A stretch of 57,351 nucleotides of DNA from CAZWVM01 sp964637705 (lineage in GTDB: Bacteria > UBA8481), in the NCBI GenBank assembly GCA_964637705.1, contig CAZWVM010000003.1, positions 1 to 57,351 of the forward strand, given 5' to 3'. The position numbers and the translations under genes were made by a program. Under the pieces are notes generated by a model. It worked only from the letters and a program-made list of their open reading frames with translations, did not search any database and was not told the origin of the DNA. Below, piece by piece: positions 1-8,427 of this stretch (its first letter is position 1; every line of letters begins with the position of its first letter).

Positions 1-94
1 CCTTCTCCGCCGAGAGGTGCGCGACGCCGAAGAACTGGTTGTGGCCGAGGATGATCGGGTCGAGGGGGCGGGAGGCCGGGTTCTGTGCGCTCAT
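1..94 (-). CDS. N-terminal fragment of an unidentified protein
   Basis: Only the first 31 codons are inside the window; the gene runs off the left edge. The ATG at 92-94 overlaps the TGA of the upstream oxidoreductase as ATGA, so it is the next gene of the same minus-strand operon. The visible protein begins MSAQNPASRPLDPIILGHNQ and continues with an FFGVAHLSAEK segment. I do not recognise a family from so short a piece. Confidence is high for the gene and nil for function. Confidence 0.6.
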   Translation of the reverse strand, partial: MSAQNPASRPLDPIILGHNQFFGVAHLSAEK

Positions 95-1119
95 GAATTC
101 ACCACCTTGAAGGCGCCTTTCTCGTCGGAGGATTCATAGATGGCCGAGATGATCTTCTGCACCTCGTAGGCCGTGTGCACGTTCGACTCCACCGGTCGCT
201 TCGCGGCGACACAGTTCAGGAAGTCGACGTCCTCGAGCGTGTACTGCGGGCCGCCGATGTCAATCTCGACCGTCTGAGGAAGGTCGGGCTTCGACCACGA
301 GGTCCAACCCTCGCCGAGTCTGGCCGCGGGCTCGTCGAGGAGAATCTTCACGTTGTCGTCGGTGACGATGAGCATCCCGCGCGAGCCGTGGACCTCGAAG
401 CGCGACTCCACGAGCCGCCGCCCCCTTACGCTCCAGGAGGAATCGAGCCAGCCCCGCACGCCCGACTTCATGTGGAAGATCGCGTGCAGGAAGTCCTCCG
501 TCGACTCGGAATAGGCGCTGAAGCAGTTGCCGTTCACGCCGTGGGTCGGGCCGAAGTACCAGGACATGAGGTCCACGACGTGCGAGGTCGGCCCCATCAT
601 GAGGCCTCCACCGGACTTGGCCTTGTCGTAGCGCCAGCCCTTGCCCGGCTTGAAGAGTTGCGAGACGTAGAGCGAGTAGTTGAAGGACTGGAGTTCACCC
701 AGCGCCCCGGAGGAGATGAGCTCCCGGCCCTTACGGAAGGGACCGATGTAGCGCATCATGTACCCGACCATGTTCACGGTCGGGGTCGCATCCAGCGCGG
801 CGACGAGACGCTCGGTGTCCTTCGCCGAGAGGGCGAGCGGCTTCTCGACGAAGAAGGGAATGCCGCGCTTGATGCAGTCGAGGCACATGTCGACGTGCGC
901 GAAGACGGGCGTGGTGATGAAGACCGCGTCGAGCTTCTCCTTCTCGAGCATCTCGACGTGGTCCGCATAGACCGCCAGGCCCGGCTTCAGGGCCTTCAGG
1001 GACTGGGCGAGGAAGTCGGAGTTCTCGGCGACGGCCGTGACCTCGTGGCCCGCCAGGCCGTTCACGATGCCGGCATGCAGCATCCCCATCTTTCCGAACC
1101 CGATCACCCCGACCTTCAT
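91..1119 (-). CDS. Gfo/Idh/MocA-family NAD(P)-dependent oxidoreductase
   Basis: This 342-aa cytoplasmic oxidoreductase probably oxidises or reduces a hydroxyl group on a sugar or sugar nucleotide. An N-terminal Rossmann fold carries GFGKMG at residues 7-12, and the family lysine motif EKPL starts at residue 92; the rest is the usual C-terminal substrate domain. The start is set by an AAGGAG Shine-Dalgarno sequence about ten bases before ATG 1119. A longer open frame to 1362 has no homology-like content. The gene follows the GT2 gene with a TGATG stop-start overlap, so the two are cotranslated. It is one of four members of this family in the window. The exact substrate is unknown. Confidence 0.9.
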   Translation of the reverse strand: MKVGVIGFGKMGMLHAGIVNGLAGHEVTAVAENSDFLAQSLKALKPGLAVYADHVEMLEKEKLDAVFITTPVFAHVDMCLDCIKRGIPFFVEKPLALSAKDTERLVAALDATPTVNMVGYMMRYIGPFRKGRELISSGALGELQSFNYSLYVSQLFKPGKGWRYDKAKSGGGLMMGPTSHVVDLMSWYFGPTHGVNGNCFSAYSESTEDFLHAIFHMKSGVRGWLDSSWSVRGRRLVESRFEVHGSRGMLIVTDDNVKILLDEPAARLGEGWTSWSKPDLPQTVEIDIGGPQYTLEDVDFLNCVAAKRPVESNVHTAYEVQKIISAIYESSDEKGAFKVVNS

Positions 1120-2063
1120 CAGCCCTGTCTCCTTTCCGAGTGATGCACGGCTTTGTCCACTCGATACTTGATCGCCTTGAGCATCTGGAGCATGAATCCG
1201 AAGAAGAAAAACTGGACTCCTATTGTCACGAAGAGGCCGGCGAAAATCAGAGAAGGAACGCGATTGATGAGAGGTTCTCCGCAAAACCATCCCTCCCAGA
1301 GCGTCGCGCCGAAATACGCGAAAGCCGCGAGAGTCAGGAAGAGGCCCGCGCCATAGAGCCACTTGATATGCTGCTTGGATCGAAGTATCAGAACGGGGAG
1401 GGTGTAGAAGACGTAGATGGGGATCGAGGAGACGACGCGGGAACCGCCATGCTCACGCTTGAGCCATGCGCTGGGCAACTCGACGATCCGATATCCCTTT
1501 TCGTGAGCATCGATGATCGTTTCCTGCACGTAAGTGTGGAGCCCCAGCATCTCCAGTTCCTCCGCCACCTCCGGCCTCATCGCCCTGATTCCACCGTGGG
1601 AATCGGTGTGCTTGAGACCCGTGAATGCCGAAAGGATCCCCGAAAGCAAGATCGTGCCGAAGCGGTTCACGAAGGGATAGCGGTAATGGACGAGGCCGGG
1701 ACGGCAAAAGCGGGATGCCAGGACCAGATCCGCCCGGTCCTCAACGATTTCGCGAACGAACAGGGGAATCTCGTTCGGATCACACTGGCCGTCCGCGTCG
1801 TAGGTCACGATGACGTCCGGTTTATGCTCCAAGGCGGCTTTCAGCCCGAGATACATCGCGTATCCGAGGCCCTTCCCACCGCCATTGATGACCTCGGCGC
1901 CCAGGGAGCGCGCGATCAATCGCGTCGCGTCGCGTGAATCGTCTGTCAGGAGCACGAGAGGAGGATCCATCGACTCCCGCTCGAAGATCCGACGAATCTC
2001 CTCGATCGTTTTTTTGATCCTTTTCTCCTCGTTCTTCGAGGGGATGACGACGACGGTCTTCAT
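1119..2063 (-). CDS. Membrane-anchored family 2 glycosyltransferase (DPM-like)
   Basis: This 314-aa protein is a GT-A fold transferase. The nucleotide-binding start VVVIPSKNEE lies at residues 4-13 and the metal-binding DADGQ at 89-93. Two hydrophobic helices near residues 236-256 and 270-292 should anchor it in the inner membrane. This arrangement is typical of dolichyl/undecaprenyl-phosphate mannosyl- or glucosyltransferase-like enzymes, which move a sugar from a nucleotide donor to a lipid carrier. The ATG at 2063 overlaps the stop of the AlgD-like gene (ATGA), which favours it over an upstream ATG. Lipid-linked sugar synthesis is an inference from fold and topology. Confidence 0.88.
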   Translation of the reverse strand: MKTVVVIPSKNEEKRIKKTIEEIRRIFERESMDPPLVLLTDDSRDATRLIARSLGAEVINGGGKGLGYAMYLGLKAALEHKPDVIVTYDADGQCDPNEIPLFVREIVEDRADLVLASRFCRPGLVHYRYPFVNRFGTILLSGILSAFTGLKHTDSHGGIRAMRPEVAEELEMLGLHTYVQETIIDAHEKGYRIVELPSAWLKREHGGSRVVSSIPIYVFYTLPVLILRSKQHIKWLYGAGLFLTLAAFAYFGATLWEGWFCGEPLINRVPSLIFAGLFVTIGVQFFFFGFMLQMLKAIKYRVDKAVHHSERRQG

Positions 2064-3343
2064 ACGAGCGAGTGGTATTTCTTCGAGCCGGTCAGCTTCG
2101 CGCCGTAGCGAAACCACTTGAGGTCGATGACCGGCTTTCCGCAACGCGCGAGGAGAGCTTCACCCTTCGCGTCGAGCTTGTACGGCCCGAGAACGATGAC
2201 GTTGCTCGCCTTGACCAGCGCCGCCAGGGAATCGACCGTGGTGAGCCCCCCCGCGTTCGTCGCGCGGATCTTCTCCGCGGCCTTCGGGTTGTCAAAGGTG
2301 AGTTGACGGATCTTGTGCGCGTAACTGCGCCCCTGCGACTGCACCAGTTCCACCGCCCTCATCACGGGACTTTCGCGCAGGTCGTCCGTGTTCGGCTTGA
2401 AGGTCACGCCCACGTAACCGACGGTGTCGGGCTTGAAGCGATAGATCAGCGAGACGAGGGAGCTGATGAGCCGCTCGTTGGCGCGAAGGATCGCCTCGAA
2501 GAGCACCGGCTCGTGATTCCTCGCCTGCATCATCGAACAGAGCCCGCGCAGTTCCTTCGGAAGGCAGGACCCTCCGAAGGCAAATCCCGGCTTCATGTAG
2601 TAGGGCGAGAGGTTAAGCTTGGTGTCCTTGCAGAAGAGTTCCATCACGCGGTCCGCGTCCGCCCCGCGCGCGCGGCAGAGGGTCGCGATCTCGTTGGTGA
2701 AAACGATCTTCAGGGCGTGGAAGCTGTTGTTCGCATACTTGATCGACTCCGCCGTCGATACGTCGACGACCTCCAGCGGCGCCTTCACCTTCGGTAAAAG
2801 CTTCTTCATGACGCTCACCGGGAATCCCGGCTTGCATCCCACGACATTCAAACTCGGCTCGAAGAAGTCGCGCAGGGCCGTCCCCTCCCGAAGGAACTCC
2901 GGCACGAAAGCCGTCAGCTTCCTCTGGGCGGGAGAGAGCAGGGGGAAGATCATCGACTCGTTCGTGCCCGGAGGACAGGTGCTGCGGATGAGGAGGACGT
3001 GGCGGGACTTCTTGGTCTTCAAAATCCGCGCGATCGTCGAAACGGTCTTCTTTAGGTAGGTGAGATCCACGTCGCCGTCGGGCCGCGAGGGGGTTCCCAC
3101 GCAGACAAGCGATATCTCGGTCTCCATGAGCGCCTTGCGGATTTCCTTCGTCGCCATGACGAGGCCCTTGCGGAAGAGGCCGAGCTCATCCAGACCCGGT
3201 TCGAAGATCGGCCAACGGCCGGCGTTGATGGAGTCGACCTTCTCGTCCACCACGTCGACGCCGATGACGCGGTGGCCCTGGGTGGCGAGGCACGCGGCCG
3301 TGACGCTTCCCACGTATCCGAGACCGAAAATACTGACCTTCAT
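2060..3343 (-). CDS. Nucleotide-sugar dehydrogenase, GDP-mannose 6-dehydrogenase (AlgD) type
   Basis: This 427-aa enzyme belongs to the UDP-glucose/GDP-mannose dehydrogenase family, which oxidises C6 of a nucleotide sugar to a uronate in two NAD-dependent steps. It has GLGYVG at residues 7-12, a conserved IKYANNSF helix at 201-208, and the catalytic cysteine 260 in GGSCLPKE. The L-P-K after the cysteine and the FAFGGSC context look more like AlgD than like UDP-glucose dehydrogenases (usually GGSCFPKD), so GDP-mannose is the better guess. A GAGGAAGGG ribosome site precedes the ATG. The 188-bp upstream gap holds heptamer repeats and the tail of a broken gene. Confidence 0.88.
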   Translation of the reverse strand: MKVSIFGLGYVGSVTAACLATQGHRVIGVDVVDEKVDSINAGRWPIFEPGLDELGLFRKGLVMATKEIRKALMETEISLVCVGTPSRPDGDVDLTYLKKTVSTIARILKTKKSRHVLLIRSTCPPGTNESMIFPLLSPAQRKLTAFVPEFLREGTALRDFFEPSLNVVGCKPGFPVSVMKKLLPKVKAPLEVVDVSTAESIKYANNSFHALKIVFTNEIATLCRARGADADRVMELFCKDTKLNLSPYYMKPGFAFGGSCLPKELRGLCSMMQARNHEPVLFEAILRANERLISSLVSLIYRFKPDTVGYVGVTFKPNTDDLRESPVMRAVELVQSQGRSYAHKIRQLTFDNPKAAEKIRATNAGGLTTVDSLAALVKASNVIVLGPYKLDAKGEALLARCGKPVIDLKWFRYGAKLTGSKKYHSLV

Positions 3344-3465
3344 CGGGTTCCCTTCCTCATTCGTTTCGCGTTACCCGCCTGTACAACCTGTGGATAAAGG
3401 CGGACCGGAGCGGCGATTATGGCATGGAGGATGGGAGAAGGCAACGAGGAATCGGGTGACGGAGA

Positions 3466-3544
3466 GGAGTCAGGAGTGAGGAGTGAGAAGACCAGGGCTC
3501 GGTCGATTACGGAAGCGCTTCAGTTTCCTCCTTACTCCTCACTC
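3466..3544. repeat. GGAGTSA heptamer repeats, three direct copies plus inverted copies
   Basis: Three tandem heptamers (GGAGTCA, GGAGTGA, GGAGTGA) occupy 3466-3486. Complementary copies (TTACTCC, then TCACTC) lie at 3532-3544, giving an inverted pair about 45 bp apart. The inverted copies contain the TAA that ends the broken GT39-like frame. The rest of the 3344-3531 gap shows no gene. No function is assigned. Confidence 0.6.
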
Positions 3545-4296
3545 GCCCGTATACCACGATCGGATCCCGGTCCATCGTGTAGCGGAAGAAGTCGCGGTCG
3601 AAGGGTGGGTGCCCATAAGACGGCCGCGAAGAGGCCCGCGCCGTGGCTGTCGCGCACCAGGCGTCGCGCGAGGAGATAGAGCATGCAGGTCGAGAAGACG
3701 AAGGCCAGGGCGTTCACGAACTTCATGCCGAGGAAGATCCGCGAGAGGAGATCCGCGTTCCGGATGAAGACGGTGATGTCACCGAGGGGCGAGGAGGACA
3801 GTTCTCCCGTCGCGAAGGCCGGCAGAAGAAACGCGGCGATGGAGGCGGCACAAGGGTAGATGTAGGCCCCGCCGTACAGGAACCAGTGGGGATTGAAGTC
3901 CAGCCGCTGGGGCTTCATCGCGCGGATCGCGTCGATCGTCTTCGTCTCGTCCCCGAAGCTCGAGCCGAAGACGATGAGGCGCAGGTAATTGATGTGCGCG
4001 CGTGTCAGCTCGTACGAGCGCCCGAGGCTGTCGGAGACGGAGAAGACCGCCTCGTCCTTCTGGCGCTCGTTGTGCCGCCCGTAATCGAGATACCCGCTGT
4101 CCTGCAGCATCTCCTCGAAGAGCTTCCTCTCGTCCCGGATGACGACCGCCACGCTCTCGCGGAGCCCCGGGTCCGTCACCACCTTCTCGAACCGCGCGCG
4201 GCTCGGCACGCCGTCGCCGATGCCGGCGAGGGAGAAGAAGAGGGGGACGGCCACGAGAACGAAGAGGCCACCGAGACGCGATAGAATGCGATTCAT
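3507..4296 (-). pseudogene. GT39-like membrane glycosyltransferase, internally deleted and frameshifted
   Basis: The open frame from ATG 4296 to 3532 encodes 254 residues: an N-terminal membrane helix (about residues 8-26), a loop region, and further helices ending in LFAAVL. This resembles the start of polytopic PMT/ArnT-like (GT39) glycosyltransferases, which usually exceed 500 residues. The last 33 residues look like noise. In another frame from about 3636 to 3507 the DNA encodes SYGHPPFDRDFFRYTMDRDP followed by IVVYGR, which reads like the C-terminal tail of the same family. The middle of the gene therefore appears deleted, with an out-of-frame join near 3620-3640. The ATG lies 13 bases after the preceding MT gene. 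Confidence 0.6.
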
Positions 4297-4309
4297 GGGC
4301 GCCTGTGTA

Positions 4310-5386
4310 TCACGCGGGCCGGGGGCCGACAAGCGGTTCCGGGGCGAAGACGTCCAGGTCGGTCTCGCACCGGCGCCGCCGGTATCCGCGGCGCTCCAGC
4401 ACGCGCTCGACGGCCGCCCGCGTCCCCGCGAAGTGCATCGGCACGTCCTCCTCCTCGTCCGGCAGGCGCGAGAGGAAGAGCCGCGGTCCCGCGAGCGAGG
4501 CCAGCAGCCGCTCCGTCATCGCGCCCGGATCCGGCAGGTGCTCCAGGACGTCGAATCCGATCACGGCATCGAATCGATCGTCGTCCAACGAGGCGATCCG
4601 CAGCTCCAAGCCGCGGCGCCGGGCCTTGAAGAGCACGAAGTCGAGGAGACGCCGGTTGACGTCGTGCAGCGATACCGCGCAGCCGCGTCGCGCCAGTTCC
4701 AGCGCGACCTCGCCCACGCCGGGTCCGATCTCGATCACGCGCGTTCCCGGCGACAAAAAGCGCCAGGCGTCGTCGATATACTCGGTCCGGCCCCCGGACC
4801 AGAAGTTGGCCTTCGTGAGCTGGTAGAGATAGAAATCGTGGCGGCGGTAGAAGTCCTCGATCTCGGCGGGCGTCTTCGGACGGGCCTCGTTCCATGCGCG
4901 AAACCCCTCCTCCTCGGCCTGCGCGCACCTGCGTTCGACGGCGTCCAGGGGTTCGCCGGTGAAAGCCGCCAGTTCCTCCAGGCGCGCGCGTTTCCGCCCG
5001 GCCAGGGCGGCCGCCGAGGCTGCGTGGAAGCGCGCGACGTCCGCCGCGTCGGGCGCCGTTTCCTCCGCGAAGAAGTCGTTCGCGTAGAAGCGGAGGATCT
5101 CCCTCGCCCCGAGCGCCGCCGCGAACTCCTCCACGTTGGCATACTCGTGCCGCTCCGGATGGGAATGCGAATAGGGAATCGCCACGGCATCGAAGCGACC
5201 GGCGAAGGGCCGGGCCGCGTCGGCGGAGAAGCGGTCGCCGGGAAGGAGGAGGCTCGGAAGCGCCGCGAGAGAACCGGAAACGGGAAACCGCGCGGTGCGC
5301 ACCAGTTCCAGGGGAGCCCGTCCCTCGAGCCGGGCGACGAGCTTCTCCAGCCGCTTCGGCCGGGCCGACGCGAGAACGGCGATCAC
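4310..5386 (-). CDS. SAM-dependent methyltransferase with N-terminal accessory domain
   Basis: This 358-aa protein has a class I MT domain in its second half, with motif I VIEIGPGVG near residues 217-225 and FDVLEHLPDPG near 278. Residues 1-110 form a separate alpha/beta domain, and residues 130-200 are helical. The middle segment (AAFTGEPLDAVERR, AEIEDFYRRHDFYLY) parallels the next gene upstream, so the two MTs look like paralogues. The start is GTG 5386, overlapping the upstream TGA (GTGA). It probably methylates a sugar hydroxyl or amine in a glycan precursor, but the acceptor is unknown. Confidence 0.85.
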   Translation of the reverse strand: MIAVLASARPKRLEKLVARLEGRAPLELVRTARFPVSGSLAALPSLLLPGDRFSADAARPFAGRFDAVAIPYSHSHPERHEYANVEEFAAALGAREILRFYANDFFAEETAPDAADVARFHAASAAALAGRKRARLEELAAFTGEPLDAVERRCAQAEEEGFRAWNEARPKTPAEIEDFYRRHDFYLYQLTKANFWSGGRTEYIDDAWRFLSPGTRVIEIGPGVGEVALELARRGCAVSLHDVNRRLLDFVLFKARRRGLELRIASLDDDRFDAVIGFDVLEHLPDPGAMTERLLASLAGPRLFLSRLPDEEEDVPMHFAGTRAAVERVLERRGYRRRRCETDLDVFAPEPLVGPRPA

Positions 5387-6153
5387 GGCTTCCTCAACGC
5401 GTAGAGGCGCGCCTGGTCCACGAACCGTCGCTCCGTCTCGAGCCCGAGGCCCAGCGACGCCGCCTCGTCGAGAAACGCCTCGGGCGTGAGTCCGAATGCC
5501 CCCGCGATGTGATCCACGGCGCGTTCCTCCTCGTAATCCACCTTCAGAACCAACACCCCTCCCGGGGACGCGAGGTTCCGCAGGTCGCGGAGCGTGCGCC
5601 GCCACTGGGGGATGTGCTCGAGCGTCGAGAGGCAGATCACGGTCTCGTAGGCGCCCTCCGGCAGCCCCTCGTCGAGGCGATGGCAGCGGATCTCCGGGGC
5701 ATGGCGCCGCACCCGGAACTCGGCGAAGCGGAAGGGCGGCGAATCGAGGTCCGCGAGCGTGACCTCGATCCCCCGTTCGCGCCTCGCGAAGAGCCCCATG
5801 CATCCGATGCCCGCCCCGAAATCGAGAAACCGCTCTCCCTCGATGTACGGGTCCACGAGATCCCGGTAGCGCGAGTAGCGGGCGCGGTCCGCGGTGGCAT
5901 GCGCGAAGAGATAGCACGAGGTGTCGCGGTAGAATTCCGCGGCGGCCGACGCATCGACGATCCCCCGACCCGCCCAGTCCCTCTCCTTCTCCTCCTCCCA
6001 GGCCTCGAACCGCCGCCGGATCTCGTCCCGGCCCAGCCCGGTGAAGGCCTCGAGGTCCTCGAGGATGGTGGGCAGCCGGAGCCGAGGCAGAACGCGGCCG
6101 ACGTACTCGTCGCGATCGATGAGCGCGTAGGATTCCAGGCCCGGTTCAGGCAT
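5383..6153 (-). CDS. SAM-dependent methyltransferase
   Basis: This 256-aa class I MT has LDFGAGIG at residues 110-117 and CLSTLEHIPQW later as the post-motif region. Residues 30-80 (EAFTGLGRDEIRRRF, AEFYRDTSCYLF) match the equivalent segment of the downstream MT, suggesting tandem duplication followed by divergence. The ATG lies eight bases inside the upstream GT4 gene, so translation is likely coupled. It probably acts on a sugar or lipid-linked glycan. The substrate is not visible from sequence. Confidence 0.85.
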   Translation of the reverse strand: MPEPGLESYALIDRDEYVGRVLPRLRLPTILEDLEAFTGLGRDEIRRRFEAWEEEKERDWAGRGIVDASAAAEFYRDTSCYLFAHATADRARYSRYRDLVDPYIEGERFLDFGAGIGCMGLFARRERGIEVTLADLDSPPFRFAEFRVRRHAPEIRCHRLDEGLPEGAYETVICLSTLEHIPQWRRTLRDLRNLASPGGVLVLKVDYEEERAVDHIAGAFGLTPEAFLDEAASLGLGLETERRFVDQARLYALRKP

Positions 6154-7315
6154 GCCCGGTCCGCGCGATCTTCCGGTACAGCTCCGCCATGCGGTCCATC
6201 TGCCGGCCCGCCTCGTAGCGGCCCACGGCGCGGCGATTCCGCTCGCCCATGCGGCGACGCCGTGAAGCGTCTCCCGCGATCCGCTCCATGGACTCCGCCA
6301 GGGCGGCGACGTCCATGACGGGAACGAGAAAGGCCTCGGCGCCGCGGTCCACCAGGGCCCGGTTCGCGGGAATGTCGGAAAGGATGAGGGGCCGCTTCAT
6401 CGCCATGGCCTCGAGCACCGAGACGCTCGTTCCGTCGGAATAGGGGACCGAGACGAAGGCCGAGGCCCGGGCATACCAGGACGGGAGCTTTGCGTGGTCG
6501 ATGTCCCGGACGATGAGCACGTCGGGAATCCGGTTCTTCCGAACGAGAGAGCGCAGTTCCGCGTCGGTCTCGGCCGTCGCGAAACGCCCGCCGAGGACGA
6601 GGGAGCAGCGTCTCCTCCGCCGGACGCGGGCGAAGGCCCGGAGCACCGTGTCGAGGCAGGAGTTCGGCACGGCGCTGCGGTTCGACAGGAAGAGCGGATC
6701 GGGCAGGGCGGCGAGCTCCGGGGCCGGGCCGGGCGCGCCTCCGAAAAGCGACAGGTCGACGCCCCAGTGGATCTCGTGGAACCGTTCCACGGGGCAGTCC
6801 CATCCCGCCAGGACCTCGGCCGCATGGGGCGTGTCCGCGGTCACGGCAGCGGCCGCGCGGAAGAGGTGGGTGGCGATCGAGTGCTCGTTGTAGTTCCAGC
6901 GGGCGTCGTCGTAGAGATCGGCGCCGAGGATCGAGACGACGAGCGGGCGGAAATCCGCGAGCGCGGCCCAGTAGCCCCGGTCCTTGAGGTTCACGTGGAC
7001 AAGATCGGGTTTCACGCGCGCGGCGATCTCCCGGTACTCGGCGACGCGACTCGACAACCCCTCGGGATTCTGGACGGGACCGAAGCGGCGCCAGGCGGGC
7101 GCTTCCTTGAGGAGGGCCGCCAGGGAACGACGCCCCCGGATCCTCACCGGGCTGGCGAGCGTGTGCATGACGGCGCCGGGGAGAACGAAACCGGGATCGC
7201 GGCGGATCATGTGACAATCGAATCCGCGCTCGAGCATCGCTCCGCACCACCTCAGGGTGTGCAGGCCGTCGCCCATGTCGAAGAGGATGCGGATCTTCTT
7301 CCCGGTGGCCTTCAT
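6146..7315 (-). CDS. GT4-family glycosyltransferase
   Basis: This 389-aa GT-B fold glycosyltransferase should transfer a sugar from a nucleotide donor to a growing glycan at the cytoplasmic face. The C-terminal Rossmann half carries the family signature region SVPYSDGTSVSVLEAM near residues 289-304, where the GT4 acidic residue lies. The N-terminal half has LVHVNLKDRG and a conserved HWGVD turn. It heads the minus-strand operon of region A. A candidate promoter lies just upstream at 7325-7353. No Shine-Dalgarno sequence is visible, consistent with a near-leaderless message. Confidence 0.88.
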   Translation of the reverse strand: MKATGKKIRILFDMGDGLHTLRWCGAMLERGFDCHMIRRDPGFVLPGAVMHTLASPVRIRGRRSLAALLKEAPAWRRFGPVQNPEGLSSRVAEYREIAARVKPDLVHVNLKDRGYWAALADFRPLVVSILGADLYDDARWNYNEHSIATHLFRAAAAVTADTPHAAEVLAGWDCPVERFHEIHWGVDLSLFGGAPGPAPELAALPDPLFLSNRSAVPNSCLDTVLRAFARVRRRRRCSLVLGGRFATAETDAELRSLVRKNRIPDVLIVRDIDHAKLPSWYARASAFVSVPYSDGTSVSVLEAMAMKRPLILSDIPANRALVDRGAEAFLVPVMDVAALAESMERIAGDASRRRRMGERNRRAVGRYEAGRQMDRMAELYRKIARTGHA

Positions 7316-7324
7316 GACGGGCCT

Positions 7325-7353
7325 ATTCTGCGGTTCTTTGGGGCGGGGCGCAA
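7325..7353 (-). promoter_or_regulatory. Candidate promoter for the region A minus operon
   Basis: Reading on the minus strand: TTGCGC (7348-7353), a 17-base spacer, CAGAAT (7325-7330), then nine bases to ATG 7315. It is weaker than others in the window but has the same geometry. Confidence 0.45.
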
Positions 7354-7423
7354 CCGGAGTCGAGAGCGGTGCCGGCGGAGATCGAGCCGGCCCCCATCGG
7401 CTCCCGCGCGCTCCTCCCCGTCC

Positions 7424-7452
7424 TTGCCCTCGGCTACCCCTGTTGCTACCCT
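7424..7452 (+). promoter_or_regulatory. Leaderless-type promoter of the 7459 gene
   Basis: TTGCCC (7424-7429), a 17-base spacer, TACCCT (7447-7452), then six bases to GTG 7459. Transcription should begin at or within two bases of the start codon. There is no Shine-Dalgarno sequence. Confidence 0.55.
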
Positions 7453-7458
7453 TGATTC

Positions 7459-8427
7459 GTGGTCGAGAAATCCGAGAACCTGGTCACCATCGGCATCACC
7501 AGCTTTCGCGAGGGAGCCTGGTTGCGCGAATGCTGGGAGAGCGTCCTGGCGCAGGAGGACGACCGCTGGGAGGCCGTCATCGTCCAAGACGCGGGCGCCA
7601 GTCCCGAGACGCGCGAGGTGTTCGACTCGCTCGAGCACCCCCGCCTCCGCAAGCATCGCCTCGATAGGCGGGGTCTGAATTCCGGCACCCGCAACCAGGC
7701 CTTCGCGATGACGAGGACACCCTACCATTTCTATCTCGACGCCGACGACATGCTCTTCCCTTCCAGCGTCGGTCGGGCCATCACCGCCTTCGAGCGAAAC
7801 CCGGAGGCGGCCTTCGTCTACGGCGACCTGCAGATTTTCGGCAAGGAAGAGCGGATCATGGCGCTGCCGCGCGAATACTCTCTCGACGACTGGGGCGTAC
7901 GCCAGGTCATCACCGGGGCGGCCGTCTACCGGAAGGATGCCTGGGAGAAGGTGGGCGGTCTCGTCTCGGATCCGGACCTGGCCGAGAAGCTCTATCGCAA
8001 CAACGACTACGATTTCCACCTGGGCCTCGCCGAGGCGGGCTTCAAGGGGGTCCATTGCGGCGACGTCTACTACCGTTACCGGACCCACGGCCAGGAGCAG
8101 GTCTGCTCGGGCCCGGTCATCAACGAGACGATCTACCAGACCTATCCGCTGATGGTGGAGCGCCATCCCCGCTACTTCGCCGACGAGGCGCGCCGCGTGC
8201 GCTTCCTCATCATCGGTCACGTGCTTTCCTGGCGCGCCCTCCTGGCGCAGCGCGACGCGGATCGTTCCCGGGAGGTGGCGCGCTCCGCCTGGAGACACCT
8301 GGGGCCGACGCGCCTGGTGCGACTGGGCCGGCGGGGACGCCGCATGCTCCTGGCCGGCGCCCTGCCGCTCTCCGCCTGGCGAGCCCTGGTCCGGCGGGTG
8401 GATTTCGAACCATCGGCGAAATCGTGA
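7459..8427 (+). CDS. Family 2 glycosyltransferase
   Basis: This 322-aa GT-A fold transferase has VTIGITSFREG at residues 9-19 and the metal/nucleotide motif YLDADDM around 92-98. The central part (DWGVRQVITGAAVYRK) is typical of GT2 acceptor loops. The C-terminal 80 residues are arginine-rich and could sit on the membrane surface. The GTG at 7459 is chosen because a -10 box ends six bases before it. The TGA stop overlaps the GTG of the following oxidoreductase (GTGA). Confidence 0.88.
   Translation: MVEKSENLVTIGITSFREGAWLRECWESVLAQEDDRWEAVIVQDAGASPETREVFDSLEHPRLRKHRLDRRGLNSGTRNQAFAMTRTPYHFYLDADDMLFPSSVGRAITAFERNPEAAFVYGDLQIFGKEERIMALPREYSLDDWGVRQVITGAAVYRKDAWEKVGGLVSDPDLAEKLYRNNDYDFHLGLAEAGFKGVHCGDVYYRYRTHGQEQVCSGPVINETIYQTYPLMVERHPRYFADEARRVRFLIIGHVLSWRALLAQRDADRSREVARSAWRHLGPTRLVRLGRRGRRMLLAGALPLSAWRALVRRVDFEPSAKS

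Noticed and set aside
3344..3531. Small plus-strand frames around 3419-3767 as genes
   Set aside because: They are low-complexity and lie over the tail of the broken GT39-like gene and the heptamer repeats, with no ribosome site or motif.
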